A stretch of 64,000 bases of DNA from Ignelater luminosus (GCA_011009095.1 VTPC01005933.1:113764-177763); one strand, 5' to 3'. Positions 12,016 to 24,317 are shown, numbered from the stretch's first letter. Notes: generated by a model from the sequence alone, not told the origin. Program-made: numbers and translations.

Positions 12016-15000
12016 ACTGCTGTTTATCCAAGTAGCAAATTGCTTCTAGCATGAAACAAGAACGTAAAACGTTAGAATTATAATTTCGGAAACTGAATAA
12101 TCCTATATCTATTTGGAATGTTTCGTAGGAAGTCAACCGACTTTCCTCTTTAAATGGTTTTTCCCAGCTTGAACTTTATTAAAACTTGGTGTTCTTAATT
12201 TTGCAAAGTAACCAAAACTTGTAACGTTGTAACCTGTTGAACTAAAGTTTAGAGTCCAAACTGTTTCTTTCAAGGAATGAATTAAACATAAGATTCTTTT
12301 ACATTCTGCAATATAGAATAAAGACAAGAATAGGGATTATGAAATACCAAACTGTAAAACAGTATACTTACTCTGATCAGCAGAGTACGGTTTCAGATAA
12401 GTCACTGATTTGATACAAACTTAAATTTTTCGCTTTTTCATCTTAGCTATGCTACCAACTTTAGGTAACTGAGATGTAGATCGGGTTATGAAATTATTAC
12501 TTCCTGAACAAGTTCTTTGTGATACAGCATTTGGTTTTAATCATATAAGTTAATGAAGTGCTTTCGATTTTTGTACAAGCTCTAAGCCAAAAAATGCATT
12601 ATCATTTACATTTTCGATTACATATGGCCAAAAGGTTTTTCGTAATTTATTTTCTTTATAGAAATCCTAGAATTATCTGAAGAGTCTTCAATGATCATAA
12701 TTGTATCAATCTGAATATTTGTGTCGTTTCCTAACAGTCATAACTTACTGTTCAGATTTTCCAGAAAAGTTCTTCAAATTAGTTTTATGAGATCGAACCA
12801 AGTGTCTGAAGATGTCTCAAATTAGTAAGCAGCTCAACAATAAAATCAGCTATAGTTCAGCAGGTATTTCTTTAGTGCAGTATGGTTTTTAGCATTTTAA
12901 TTATGGAAGATCAAAATGTTTTGCAACATATTGACGCTGACATTTCGTTGGTATTCGGCCTTATAATCCTCATTTTTAAAATCTGCCTTGAATTATAATA
13001 ATTCATTGACCCCATCGAAGATGTTTCAAATCTAAATTAAAATGTTTTCGGCTCCATTTTTGGTCAGCACGTATTGACCAATATCTGAAGTTACTAAACT
13101 ACGCAAATTGTAGCAATGGGAATTTGTACCATTTGCTGATTGATCTTACTCTCATGTTTTTATATTTCCCAACTATACAGCTAATTCAGATAACACTACA
13201 AATCAAATTCTTAAAACTGACATAAATTACTTTAAATAATAAAAACAGTCTATATAATTCACACGGTGTCAAATAGATTTATTTTGTGTTAGCTGCGATC
13301 AAATAGGTCATTCAGCTACTGTGTGCTCTTTGAAAAAAGTGTAAACATAAATTAAATAAATATCACATTTTGCTAGTTGACTTTTCAAAAATTATTTATA
13401 GTGTTAACGTTTCCTAATATCTAATTTTCATATCATAAGCTTTCTAAGAGTTTATCTAACCCAAATCTGACATTGGCATGATTCTGTCATCACCAAAAGT
13501 TCGAAACACAACACACGTATGCAAATTATTAGTTTATCATTTCAATTTAATGAGATTCATTAAGCTGTATTTAAAATCATCATATATCACAGATTTATAA
13601 TTAAAATTTCTTCACATAATAATAAATAAGGTGTTAAAACTCTAATGTATGGTTTTCATTTTCACGGTCTTGTAAACCTACTTATAATTAACCCCGCGCA
13701 TGCATATTTCTTTTTCTGATTGAAATCGTTATGATGATAATAACATAATTATTAAGGACAAAAATTTCAAGTACGTCACAATCACAATATTATAGCTGTA
13801 ATTAATCCACGTCAAGAATGTTTCCTACGACTTTCATTATTATTAAAAAAGGGGGAGGCTGGTTTTATCTGTTACCTTTCATTGTACACAATAACATTAA
13901 AAAAAAATAGAAAATGGTAAAATCAAGAACTTTCAAGGTAGGTCTAGGTTGTCTACATAGTACGCCTACAGTAAATAAATCGTGTTGGATTTCATGTTAT
14001 TAATAAGGTTCGAGTTTTCTAATATTAATTAACTTAGTTTTTGCAAGATTTCTGTATCGTTTAAAGGAAATTCCTGCGTGTCTGTCTAATTTTATATGTA
14101 ATATACAAAGGAATGTAGAACTAAACGTGGGTGGCATAAAATAAAAGTTGATACAAATATACTTTAACATGAAATAACAGGCATAAATTTAATTTATGAT
14201 CTAAAACAGTGGCATATGTCGCTGCTACCAACATACCAAACCGGCTTGTAGATTTATTTGAAGTGAACTAAAAATTTTCTGTTTTCTAATAAATCTGCGA
14301 AGTTGAAAAATTTAAAAGAGGAAAATGCAAGACATTTTTATAACTTTATGCTAATGAGTAATTGGATTGTTTATGAAAAACGTTGCTATGATAAATGGAT
14401 ATGGGTGCATGTGTTGCAATGAGGAAGGTATCAATAGCATAAATGCTAAGATATGTATATGTGCGCATTTCTAGCCTCTCCTACAGTGAGAAATAGTTAG
14501 AATTATTACAAATATTAATTCATTTACTATATTCGACGTGTAACACTTATGAAAATGCCCCATTTAATAAATCTCATTTTCCAATAATTGATTTTATCAA
14601 TGTTGTCGCACTTGTTAAGCACACGTTATTAAAATTAAAATTAGTCACCTATTTACGTATTGATAGTTAACTCATTTACATAAATTGCCAATATAAATAA
14701 AAGCATTTGCAGACTTGAAACCTATAAATACAAAAATGAGTTTTGAGATTAGTTTCACAAATCAATTTATTGAAAGTGGAACGGTGATATAGTAGTAATG
14801 TTTTCAATTATCCAATTAGATTTTTATTAATATTTTATAGTTTTCAAGGATTTATATTTATCTACTAGACATAGGATATACGGTTTATATATCATTTTGC
14901 AATAACTTTTCTCTGTTAAAAAATATATTAAGTCATAACAACTATTCAAAGACTGTCATAATTAGAACTTCGATATCCTGCTGAATATTGGCAGATATAG

Positions 15001-18000
15001 ACATTTATGAAACAATAAATAACGCACCAAAAATTTTAATTAAAGCTTTTTTGATTTAGTATCATCCAAAACTATTCGACGTTTACGATTTTATTTCGAA
15101 TTATGAGATTATGGATCTTTGGTTTCTTCCTGATTATCAGAGGCGTTTTAGGTACCCTGTAAATCAAAATTTTAATAACTAAAAGTCTCCTGTTTCCCAA
15201 TTATAATGGCTCTGAGTTATGTCATTTGTTTTATGAAACGAAGAATTTATTAATTAATTTATTGTATTTAATTGTTTCTGACTTTTCGACACTTTCTCAT
15301 TACTTTGAACAATCGCGTTTTCGTTTTATTTAAAATAAATTTCAGAATATGAAATCATAAGTGAAGTACTGAGAATATAACAGGATTGTTTAAAAAGAGT
15401 CTTTAAATCACTTTTTAACTATGTAGAATGTACGTGAAGAACATACTGGTGAGAAGTCGTTTAAATGTACGGCCATAGTGGTGAATAACCCTTAGCAACG
15501 CAATGAAAATTCAATGGAAAAGATATCTACATTATTTAGAGAAAATAAAATTAAAAAACCAGAATAAATATTTATTTTAAACACCATGAGAAAGAAACAT
15601 GACTTTTATAGTGATGCTGTAGTAAGTATCTGTATTAAGGAAGTAATAAACTTGATTTGTAGACTCAAATTTCAGATTCGTCAAGTACTATACAGTGTGT
15701 TTAAGAAGCACGGAACAAGTTTATTCGGTTAGATATTTTTGGCATTTCCGAAGTTCTTTCATGAGAGTTTGGGCCAAATATAATTCCTAGTAAATGCTCC
15801 AAAGGAGTGTATCCATATAAGAATACATTTCGGACACGCGCTCATTACCTAGCACCATTCCTCCTATCATTTCTCACTCTTGTTTCATGACTAATTGATA
15901 TAGAACTGAGTGTTTTACACCAGAATGTTTACCTATAAGATCTAATTCTTAAGAGAAATTCATGCAACGCAGTCTTGTTGTGCTTTGAACTTTCCACTTC
16001 TGCCGCCTGTGGCGGCCTACAGTCGGGCTTCGAGGAAATTAAAGCGTTGAGCTCCAGGCTCTTCTTTATTTAATCTAAGGAAGTTTGGTTTCTAGAAGTT
16101 TTATTACCTGTGGGTCCAATTACACTTTTAGATCCACACTAATAAATATGTAGCATGTTTTCATCTACTCCGACATGCTGGATATAATTAATGTAAATTC
16201 TGAAAATAGACAAAATAAAAGATGTCACAAGTATGCCATCGAAATTAATGTCATAACCGTGACATTACAACATAAAATATAAAACAAGTAAATTCTGCAC
16301 TATCGGAAAGTAAATAGGAAGACTCTAAAACTATTTATGGCTCGCCTTCGTAATATTTTATTAAACGTAAAAATACCAAATAGCTCGGTATTCTCACCGT
16401 GGGGTATAATTAAGAGCCGCAACTATTTCTAATAAGATTGCGCTGCTGTTGTTACGCCGTTAATTCCCTGATTAATTTCTGTTATACACATAAATAATAT
16501 GTCATTAATTATATTATAAGAACTGTTACTTTCAATCCCAGTTTAAAAGGAGAAAATAAAAGGAGAAGTTTTTGTAGACATACAGATGTGTGTGTGTGTA
16601 TTTTCGTGCACAGAAACAAAAGAAAATGTTTAAAAAAACCGTTGAGTTTTTCTTGTACACGGAGAAAGTAACGATGGCCATCACACCGTGAATTGCCATG
16701 TTACATTAAGTTCAGGACCAGGTCGGTCCTGCAAAATGCATTTAGCATATTCAATCACCGCAATGAACGTTATTTATGGGATGGCCGCATGCAAACTCAC
16801 TGTAATTTGTCTCAACGTTTGATATATCGCCTACATACCGAGATGCATTTATTATTAATACTTATTAAAAGATTATTCATTTTCATTTATTTAAAATAGG
16901 GTGCGCAACAACACTCGTTTTTAGTACAGTTCGTTGACATTTCGTTTTACGCATACATAGTGTGTATTATGTGTTTGCGACGCAAACATTGCTGAATTTC
17001 ATGTTGGTCCTAATCAAGCCGTTCTTTAGTGTTTTTTTAAGAAAGTCAACGTATGAACGAAATTGCAGTATTTACTTAACCAACATATTAATCATATACG
17101 AAGAGTCATAAATTTTCGGTCTTTTTAATTCTTACCGCCTTTCTTAAATTTATTTATGTATGTGCTTATTACCTTTCCTATACGCTTTATGCATGATAGT
17201 TCTAACCTTTGATTATGATGAATTCAGACAATTTAAAATTAGAATGTTTCTTGTTATGGTAGTTAGAAGAGATTTGACTTGTTTGGTGTGTTTTTCTTCA
17301 GTTTTAAGAAAATAAATATAAACCACAAGACCTACTGTGTATATTATAACTTAATATCTATCGAATTTAATGTCAGATAATGCTTTCTAATGTCCTAGGA
17401 CAAAGAGTTACCAATGACCAAAAGCGGTACAATCCATCCGAACTCCATTCAATAGGACCAGTTAAGGAACGAATTGTACTCTGAGGTATAACATCTTTCA
17501 GTTGCAGTCCCGCATAGAAAGTAGCAGGACTTCGTCTTACTTTAAGATCGGCATCTTAATTACTATAAGAACCGTTACCTCCAAAGGTCTTACCTAGCAT
17601 ACTGTCACAATTCTTTGTTAGATATTAAACATTGGAGTTTCAAATTATTATATATGTAATTGCTCGAATAGTAGGCTAGTTGTTGATATTGCTGCCGAAG
17701 GCTGCATAATTGGAAAGCCTGCTCGTTGGTAAGTACATGGGGCGTCTTCAAGCTGTAGTCGCTTACTTATCTTAATGCTAGATGCAATAAATTAGTTTTT
17801 TTTAGAAATATTTGCAGCTACATTCTAAATCCTATATAATTGTATTTTATTTTCTGGTAAATTCAATGGGATACCTAGAAGAGTTCGGGTAGATGCCAGA
17901 GAGCATCAAAAGTAGCTAAAGTAATAAACGTTTTGAAAATGTTTTTAGAAAAAAGTAAAAAAAGTAAAACTAGTAGCACTAAAATTATGTGTAGTACATA

Positions 18001-18192
18001 AACAAGATAATCACAGGTCGCAGAATTCCTCATTAATATTTATTTCTCTCTCTCTTTAGAAGGTGCTGCTTGCATCCTTCGATTGTATTTCTAAAATGTG
18101 TTTGGTCCACTGTAAAATGTTATACGATACCGTAGTATTTAGTTACGCATCTAAGAGTGTCTCTAAAACGCTTGGATATGGTTTAATGACAG
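12016..18192. other. Long intergenic stretch, no gene recognised
   Basis: No transposase, RT or RNA gene motif was found. The segments 16330-16520 and 16700-17060 are less monotonous and dense in homeodomain-type and octamer-like motifs (TTTATGG, ATGCAT, TAATTA), so they are possible conserved non-coding elements. A (GT)n run lies at 16587-16599. TACAGTGTGTTTAAGAAGCA near 15692 looks like a lone transposon end. Confidence 0.5.
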
Positions 18193-18249
18193 ATTCTTGG
18201 CAGGGCCGTAGCTAGGCAAAATTTTACTATAGGCAAGTCGGCATCTTTG

Positions 18250-18264
18250 CCCCCCCCCCCCCCC
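18250..18264. repeat. Poly-C tract
   Basis: A 15-base C run inside the left end of hAT copy 1. The corresponding place in copy 2 (about 30666) has only a short C run, so the tract expanded after insertion. Confidence 0.9.
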
Positions 18265-19101
18265 AGTGTACTAATAGTGAAAAAACTATTTTAGTGTATG
18301 ACGTTTTATTTAAAAATAAATTCGCCATTTTTTAATTAATTATTACTATTAATTAATTAATCAACTATACACCGTTCACAATGTTTATGGGTCGTAATAG
18401 GCCATGCTTTCATTTTGTTAGGTTGGAAATGTTTTCTTTTTTTTGGCGATTGCCGTACCTGCGGCTGTATTTGGCGCAGTTGCACGATCAAAAATATTGC
18501 TTAAATGTTTTTTACCGATTAGTTTTGTTTTGTTAAAAAGGAATCAAGTTTTCCTTGTACTTGCAGAGCTACAAAAAAAAGACAACAGCGTGAGGTCAAA
18601 CTGTCATAAAATCATAACCTTAAAGTACATTAAGCATCAATAAGATTCTACAAGCCGAGTTAATAGATAAAGAGCCCGGTTTACAAAACTCAAACTGTCA
18701 TTCTGCTACAACCATATACGACTCAGAAACATCGCGAACGCTATATACATATCTCAATAACAAAAAAATAGAAATAAATCTATAATTACAACAATAAAAA
18801 AGCAGAAAAAACAAAAGACAATTCTACTACACAATAACTTTGCAAGCTAACAATGTATTGGGATGCGACTGAAACAGTTACGTTGTCAAAACATTTGTGG
18901 GATGCAGCCGTAACAACCAGATAGGACCATGTGGTTACAGATAGTATGTCAATTTAAATAAATGAGGTTAAAAAATGAAAATGAAAACAAAATAAAATAC
19001 GCCGTGAGATATCATTTGGTACCTGGGGGGGAGGGAAGGGGCGTTCCGCCTCGGGCCTCATCTTCGGCCTTCAACTTTGACTAATATAGTTATTTAAGCA
19101 A

Positions 19102-19212
19102 TGAGGGCGGTAAGTACGTTTTACCGATTTGAGAGTAATAAGTTTGGGGACTGTGGGCGTAGCCCGAAGTACCCAATATTACCTCAAAACCGAATGTACT
19201 AACGCCCGAGAT
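19102..19212. repeat. Imperfect inverted repeat inside hAT copy 1
   Basis: GGGCGGTAAGTAC... on the left and the inverse of ...GTACTAACGCCCG on the right form an imperfect hairpin of about 110 bp centred near 19157. It may be a small nested MITE or a structure of the element itself. Confidence 0.5.
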
Positions 19213-19373
19213 GCTTACAACATATTTTGCACAATCGAGTTTCTAAGTTAAATTGCTAAATATAAGCAGATTAATCAATTTTTTAAAATTAAAAAAACGC
19301 AGTGGTTGTTTTTATTACTACTGTCGCTAAGATTCATCATGTAAACAAATCTTTGCACAATCGGGCGTTTTTA

Positions 19374-19685
19374 CTAACTTACGAGCCATTTCTTTAGTAA
19401 AAAAGTTATTTTGGTCGATAACGCATTTTTATGGGAAGCCGATTTTCTTCTGGCCCCAATGTTACGCCAGTCGCTAAATCCTGATTCCGGCATAGAAAAT
19501 TGGGTGCTGCCTAGTCCAAACAACAAACAAGGAAAACAATAAACTGTATCGCGTTCTACACAGTAAAAACTCAAATTCCCGTGAACACTATCTTCATTTG
19601 GCAAGATTCTGAAGAAAAGTTTTTTAGAAAACCGTCTATTGTTTGGTGTAGGATAGCACCCATGTACAGGCCCGTTTGTTACCAA
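19374..19685 (-). pseudogene. hAT (ZMYM1-like) transposase, N-terminal TTF-type zinc-finger fragment
   Basis: The 103-residue frame has the hallmark order of the TTF-type zinc-finger region of ZMYM1/DUF4371-like hAT transposases: an early RFSKKLF block, then ERDTVYCFPCLLFG with the two-Cys knuckle, then SGFSDWRN and a Lys/Arg-rich stretch ending SASHKN. This domain binds transposon ends. The catalytic RNase H-like part and the C-terminal dimerisation domain are not found in this copy, so it is inactive. The frame points from the right inverted repeat inward, as expected. Confidence 0.85.
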
Positions 19686-20577
19686 AAATTCGAGAAAGTC
19701 TTTAACTCTTTTCCAAGCTACCCCTTAAACCGTCTTTTATTTCTTTTTTTAAAATTCAAGAATTCTAAACCTTTGTTGTCTGTCATAAATTCAATAAAAA
19801 TCTAATTCGCACTGCTACTGCCCATTTGTTGTTTAAAAATGCCCAAGAATTGCAGAGAACTGGTAGTTTTAAACTGACGAATTATTTTTGTCATTGTCCT
19901 TTATTTAGTTGTGTTTCTTTTAGTACGAAGAAATTACATTTTTCCCTAACGCTCTTGCCTCTTGCGCCCCTAGGCGGGTACCTACTCTGCTTACCCTTAC
20001 ATACGGCCCTGATTATTGGGATCAAAATAAAACTATCTAACCCATTCAAATTCACCCCGTTATGTCGATTCAACTTCAAAGGGTTGTGAGAAAAATTTTG
20101 GTTCAATAGATTTTGACGCTTTCCGGTATGACACTTCTTGCGAGTAAAGTCATGTTTTGAGATAATCTCGTCAGTATCATCATGCTGTAGGTGTATAGAT
20201 ATGGATGGCACATATCTGACAGTAACAGTTTAGTGCCAAGGCTCAGAATTTTCAAATATTTTCTCCAGAAGGATAGATTTTTTATAGCATTGTTTTGTAT
20301 CTTTATAATTCTTAATATCTGTTACGGTTAACTTACAACTGTATTGTAAATGCTCGTTTACATCTTAATTGCCGTAGCTTAAAGCCCGGTGGGCTGTAAA
20401 ACTGACAAAAAGCCCATTAATAAAAATAAATAAAACGAAAAGTCTACGCTACACGCCACCTAATAATCTTCTAGCAACAAGGCTTTTTTGCGTATTCTTA
20501 AAAAACAATTCCAAGAATTGTAGACTCAGAAAGACAGTTTTCGATTACTAATTCTACTTTTTCAGTTTTATATTTTC

Positions 20578-20738
20578 ATTATTCTCAAGTCTTCACTTAC
20601 TTCTTCAAGCCATCTATCTCTTGGTCGTTCTATAGATCTATCTACTATTGTTGGTTTCCACTCCATGATTGTTCTCATAACCTTTTGTTTCCGACCTCTC
20701 CACACATGACCAAGCCATCTTATTCGTTGACCCTTTAT
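20578..20738 (-). pseudogene. Non-LTR retrotransposon RT, C-terminal tail fragment
   Basis: On the minus strand the frame starting near 20738 reads KGQRIRWLGHVWR, then a basic stretch, RTIMEWKP, and RPRDRWLEEVSED before a stop. The R-WLGHV-R ... EW-P ... RPR-RW-E-V-ED order is the usual end of LINE ORF2 proteins in insects and other animals. Only about 50 codons remain; the RT core is absent. It differs from the tail of the LINE at 1490-3612 and so comes from another family. It is a 5'-truncated insertion or fragment. Confidence 0.82.
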
Positions 20739-21420
20739 GAAACGCTTATTCTATTACTATAATTCTCATTTTTGTGGTTGCGGATCTTCCGTTAGGCCCG
20801 TTAGGTAGACTTGACCCAATAAAAGAACTTTAGATATTGATATCGACACATTTCAGGGACAGTTTGTTCCTTTCAGTTTGCAACGCCTTAGGCACTGACT
20901 AATTTGTTTTATTATCCCCACTTAAAGAATTATCTGCGATAAAGGGTGCCTATATTTGAAAAGGTTCTGGACTGTAAAGTAACAAGGGTTATTGCATACA
21001 ATATAATTGTTTAATGATGCGTGAAAGGTCAGCCCCGATTTGGGTTTGATACACAATTCTAAATCTGTTTCAGCACGATTTGAAATATTCGGACAAATTA
21101 CAATAGATCAACAGAACAATTTCCATTTATCCTCGTTTTCGATATGACAAATTCTAAGTTTCCTTCAGGCAGAATTCGTTGAATCAGAAAACCGAGACAC
21201 CTCAGTAAATAATATCTAAACTGGAAATATAAAAAGCCGCGCTAATCTTTCTCTGTTCTATTTAATTTATGGTGACCGTACATTTTTCCTTCAAAACCAG
21301 ACACGTTATAACAAGCAATCACTGAGATTTCACATTTATGCAAAAAGCTGTACATTACTATCAACTACTAGATGCTGATCCGTGATTCTCAACTTCTCTT
21401 ATTCAGATACGTCTTGAAAA

Positions 21421-21690
21421 CTAATTGGAGGACAGCGAGCCCAACTGTTAGCTACCACGAGTGTTTTGGAGCAATCATTAGCCACCGCAGGTAACTTGGT
21501 AATGCCTGGATATTAACCCCTTAATAGAGAACGAAACCTGGCTGTTAGACATCGTAGTTGATTTGATGCAGGGTAAAGCACAATCGTCAACCACCGGAGG
21601 TGGTTTGGTGAGGGTAAAGTCTGACCATTAGTCACTCTAGGCTCATTGATGGAGGGCGAAGCCTGATTGTTAAGCCATTTTGGGCAAAGT
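21421..21690. repeat. Degenerate ~44-bp minisatellite, locus 1
   Basis: About six to seven imperfect units recur, each containing variants of TTTGGTGAGGG-AAAG, C-GAC-ATTAG and CCACCGGAGG. The units are 30-45 bp long. The same unit type recurs at 37180-37365, 37636-38010 and in a short block at 31560-31650. Confidence 0.7.
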
Positions 21691-21827
21691 TCAATTCTAT
21701 GAAGCAATTAGTTTTCTTTCAGCAGTTCAACTCAATTCAGCAATAGGCACATAGAGAAATACTAACCTAAGAAGGTAACTGTCTTAGGCCAATACTGTTC
21801 GTTGTAAACCATCGAAGTATAAATAGT

Positions 21828-21985
21828 ACATCAGGGGTCATATTTGCAGCTGCTTAGTTAAAAAGGTTTTATTCCTGTGTTTTACTGGCTTGTAACCATC
21901 GAAACGCCAGTAAAATCAGACTAAAGCCAGTTTTAAAGTGATAAAACCTTTTTAACTACGTGACTGTGAATATGACCCCAGATGT
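21828..21985. repeat. Imperfect palindrome (158 bp), likely MITE
   Basis: ACATCAGGGGTCATATTTGC at the left end is the inverse of the right end, and inner blocks GTTAAAAAGGTTTTAT and TTTACTGGC also pair. It encodes nothing. The family and target duplication are not clear. Confidence 0.7.
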
Positions 21986-22545
21986 TTTAAATTAAAACGG
22001 TTCTCAGAGTTTCAGGAGAACAAGTTCATACCGTGGCATCGAAGAAGAAGAACGTAGAGGTCCAGTATAGGTTACTAAAAAACAGTACGAATGCTCACTA
22101 TAACTTTAAATGTTCGAGTTTTGGACTATTTCAGAAACTTCCACACAGAAGTGCATATTTAGAATTTCTGTGTATTTATAAGTTGAAATTCTAGTGTATC
22201 AGCGTATATCCGATACTGATGAATATTGATATATCTGTAACTGTAACTATAGGGAACAAATTTCTCACGTTCTAACAATGCACTCAATCTTGAAAAGATA
22301 AAATAATGCAAATATGCTAACATGACACCATTCTATTGCATAACAATAAAGTTAACAAACATACATAGTTGATGTAGTTGCTGTAATATTTTGAGAATGG
22401 CATAACGAAGTTACAAGATTATGGGTTATGTTTATTTTTCTTGTAAATGTTCTTTTGCATCAGTATCATAGCCGACGGTCATTTGGCATCATTGTACTAC
22501 TGTTACCGAACGATCCTACCATGTGAGCTTGCGTTTAAAACGACG

Positions 22546-22583
22546 CACAGTGGCCCATTTCAGGGAAAAGGCGGACAAAAATC
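22546..22583 (+). other. Left Transib terminus with 23-RSS-like layout
   Basis: Heptamer CACAGTG (22546-22552), a 22-bp spacer (22553-22574), then ACAAAAATC (22575-22583), which differs from the V(D)J nonamer ACAAAAACC at one base. It is the putative transposase binding and cleavage site. Confidence 0.85.
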
Positions 22584-22599
22584 AAAAAAAGATTTTGAT

Positions 22600-23772
22600 T
22601 AATACAATAAAAAAAATAAGAGTTTTCAAAAAATCGTCCAGACGTATTACCATCATTGCTGGTCCCAAATCCCCCCCTTGTTTGGAGAATCAACAATGAG
22701 TCCAAGTCGTAATTTGAAACCCTTCTGTATTGCCTGTTTCCGCATTTCTACACCTTTCTCGTCTTCCTCGGATCGCGCCTGCCATTTTCTCGTACTCAGT
22801 TTATGTCCTATGTGTAAAAAGTATTCCATAAAATGTATCCAATCATGTAAAGTAGCTATTCCAAACCGAACATTTTTCTCATCTACTGGTAATGACATAA
22901 CCTCGTCAAGTTTGTTAAATTGTTTAGACGTGGCTTGACACAAATAGCAACGCATGTTAGATTTTGTCATTGTTACTGTATTTCTAACTTTACCATGAAT
23001 CATTGTAAATATTAGTTTGTAAGTAACAGTGATATCTTTTCCTCTACAACTGTTTGGTTGGAGCAAGCGCAGATATCTGATCTTCAACATAACTATCGTA
23101 TTTTTCTGTAAAGTTGAAGCAACGTTTTCGCGAATACACTGCACCTTTATTGGACTGCAGAATTGAGGAGAAGAAGGTTTAGGGTTCTGCCAAATCAATA
23201 GATTTTCATCTTCACTTCCCGTTAATGACAATGGCACAAACGATGTTAAAACAATACTCGTGTCTGACGTTAAATTTTTGTTTGTATTGACTTTGACCAA
23301 AAGAACCATCAGATCCGTATTTTGCAATCAATTGTAAACTGTTGACTTTTTCTGAAGATAACGTTTGAATTACGTTAGCTTGTACTGAAAGAATTTTGCT
23401 TGATATGTGGTCCAATAAAGATTGCAATGGAACTTCCGCTATAGTTTCAGTAACATGAATACCTGGCGGATAACAGCGAGCTTTCGCCGCCGCAATTGTA
23501 TGATATGATGGATAAACACGAGCACCGTTCTCTATTTCTCTTTTTCTAATCAACCTATACGTTCGCCTAGTCATTTTACTTTTCACAACATCGGAAAGTG
23601 CAAGATCGTCGGAAATTTCTTTACAAGGAAAAGAATCAGCGGCTTTAAAGGCTGTCTTGTACTTCGCAGCTTTAGATGTAAATGTAGTTGTGATGTTCTT
23701 GAGAACACTAACAGCGTCAGCAGCTCCAGATGCACGAAGACTCATGCAAGTTGCAAATGACAACTCAGCCAA
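22600..23772 (-). pseudogene. Transib (RAG1-related) transposase, frameshifted and C-terminally deleted
   Basis: The N-terminal half (23772 down to about 23275) carries TYRLIRKR, YPSYHTI, KARCYPPGI, VPLQSLLDHI and KYGSDGSFGQSQYKQ, the last being the conserved block around the first catalytic Asp (RAG1 D600 counterpart). After a frameshift in an A/T run near 23271-23281, the next frame continues SDTSIVLTSFVPL, IWQNPKPSSPQFCSPIKV, HGKVRNTVT, then the two-Cys CYLCQATSKQFN. A second frameshift at the C run 22671-22677 leads to TSNDGNTSGRFFEN near 22610-22655, after which the element ends. The remaining roughly 100 residues, including the catalytic Glu, are missing. The protein would have been a cut-and-paste recombinase related to the RAG1 core. 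This copy is inactive but could be mobilised in trans. Start chosen as the first ATG (23772); the true N-terminus may lie upstream. Confidence 0.92.
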
Positions 23773-24274
23773 TTACAATGCAACCAACTTAACTGTCCCG
23801 ACTCTACTGTTCGCCTCTTGGCTAACTGTGCGTCGGGCGCCTCGTGGCATGAAGTCTCGGAAAAAGTCAAAACACTACACCACAAACTTCATTTTAAAAT
23901 AATGTAGACCATTAATATTTTTCTAATTTTCAAAAATATTAATGCTTAAAGAAACAATAAAGAGTTACGTTTGGCGGAAAAAACGTAAATTATATTTAAA
24001 AAACATATGGAAAACATTTTAAATACATTCGACAGCATTCTTCATTAATTTTGAGTGCAAAAGTCGCTTGAACTAAAATTAATAACACTTTAAACACCGC
24101 CCAAATTTAAGCTACAAGCGCGTGGCGAGAGCGTCGCGCAGATGAGTCAGTTTGACCACGCTCACACTTTGTGTTTGAAGGTCCAACTGATTGTCTTTTC
24201 ACAGCGATGTACAGTGCTGCCTCCTTTATCAAATTATGGGGTACTAAACATGAAGTTAAGAACTTGAGTTTTTC

Positions 24275-24312
24275 GATTTTTGTCCGCCTTTTTCGGGAAA
24301 TGGGCCACTGTG
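24275..24312 (-). other. Right Transib terminus with 23-RSS-like layout
   Basis: Read on the minus strand from 24312: heptamer CACAGTG (24306-24312), a 22-bp spacer (24284-24305), then ACAAAAATC (24275-24283). The layout is identical to the left end. Confidence 0.85.
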
Positions 24313-24317
24313 CGACG

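Larger units (their letters stand above)
18201..20011 (-). mobile_element. hAT transposon remnant, copy 1, with 8-bp target duplication
   Basis: The left end CAGGGCCGTAGCTAGG (18201) is an imperfect inverse of the right end, which read from the other strand starts CAGGGCCGTATGTAAGG (20011). Flanks ATTCTTGG (18193-18200) and ATTATTGG (20012-20019) match in 7 of 8 bases, the 8-bp duplication expected for hAT. Transcription of the encoded transposase runs right to left (19374-19685, minus strand). The left terminal 130 bp are shared with the second copy at 30617-31556. The element is 1.8 kb and lacks most of the transposase, so it is internally deleted. Confidence 0.93.
22546..24312 (-). mobile_element. 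Transib DNA transposon, deleted copy, with perfect CGACG target duplication
   Basis: Inverted termini of about 38 bp start CACAGTGGCCCATTTC at both ends. They are flanked by identical 5-bp GC-rich duplications, CGACG at 22541-22545 and 24313-24317, the pattern known for Transib elements. The interior encodes a Transib transposase on the minus strand (about 22600-23772). At 1.77 kb it is much shorter than an autonomous Transib; the 3' end of the gene runs almost directly into the left terminus, so the C-terminal part is deleted. Confidence 0.96.

Noticed and set aside
15153..15175. TACCCTGTAAATCAAAATTT resembles mature miR-10
   Set aside because: Several mismatches inside the seed-adjacent region and no precursor hairpin in the flanks.
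22678..22938. Plus-strand ORF inside the Transib element
   Set aside because: Antisense shadow of the transposase frame.
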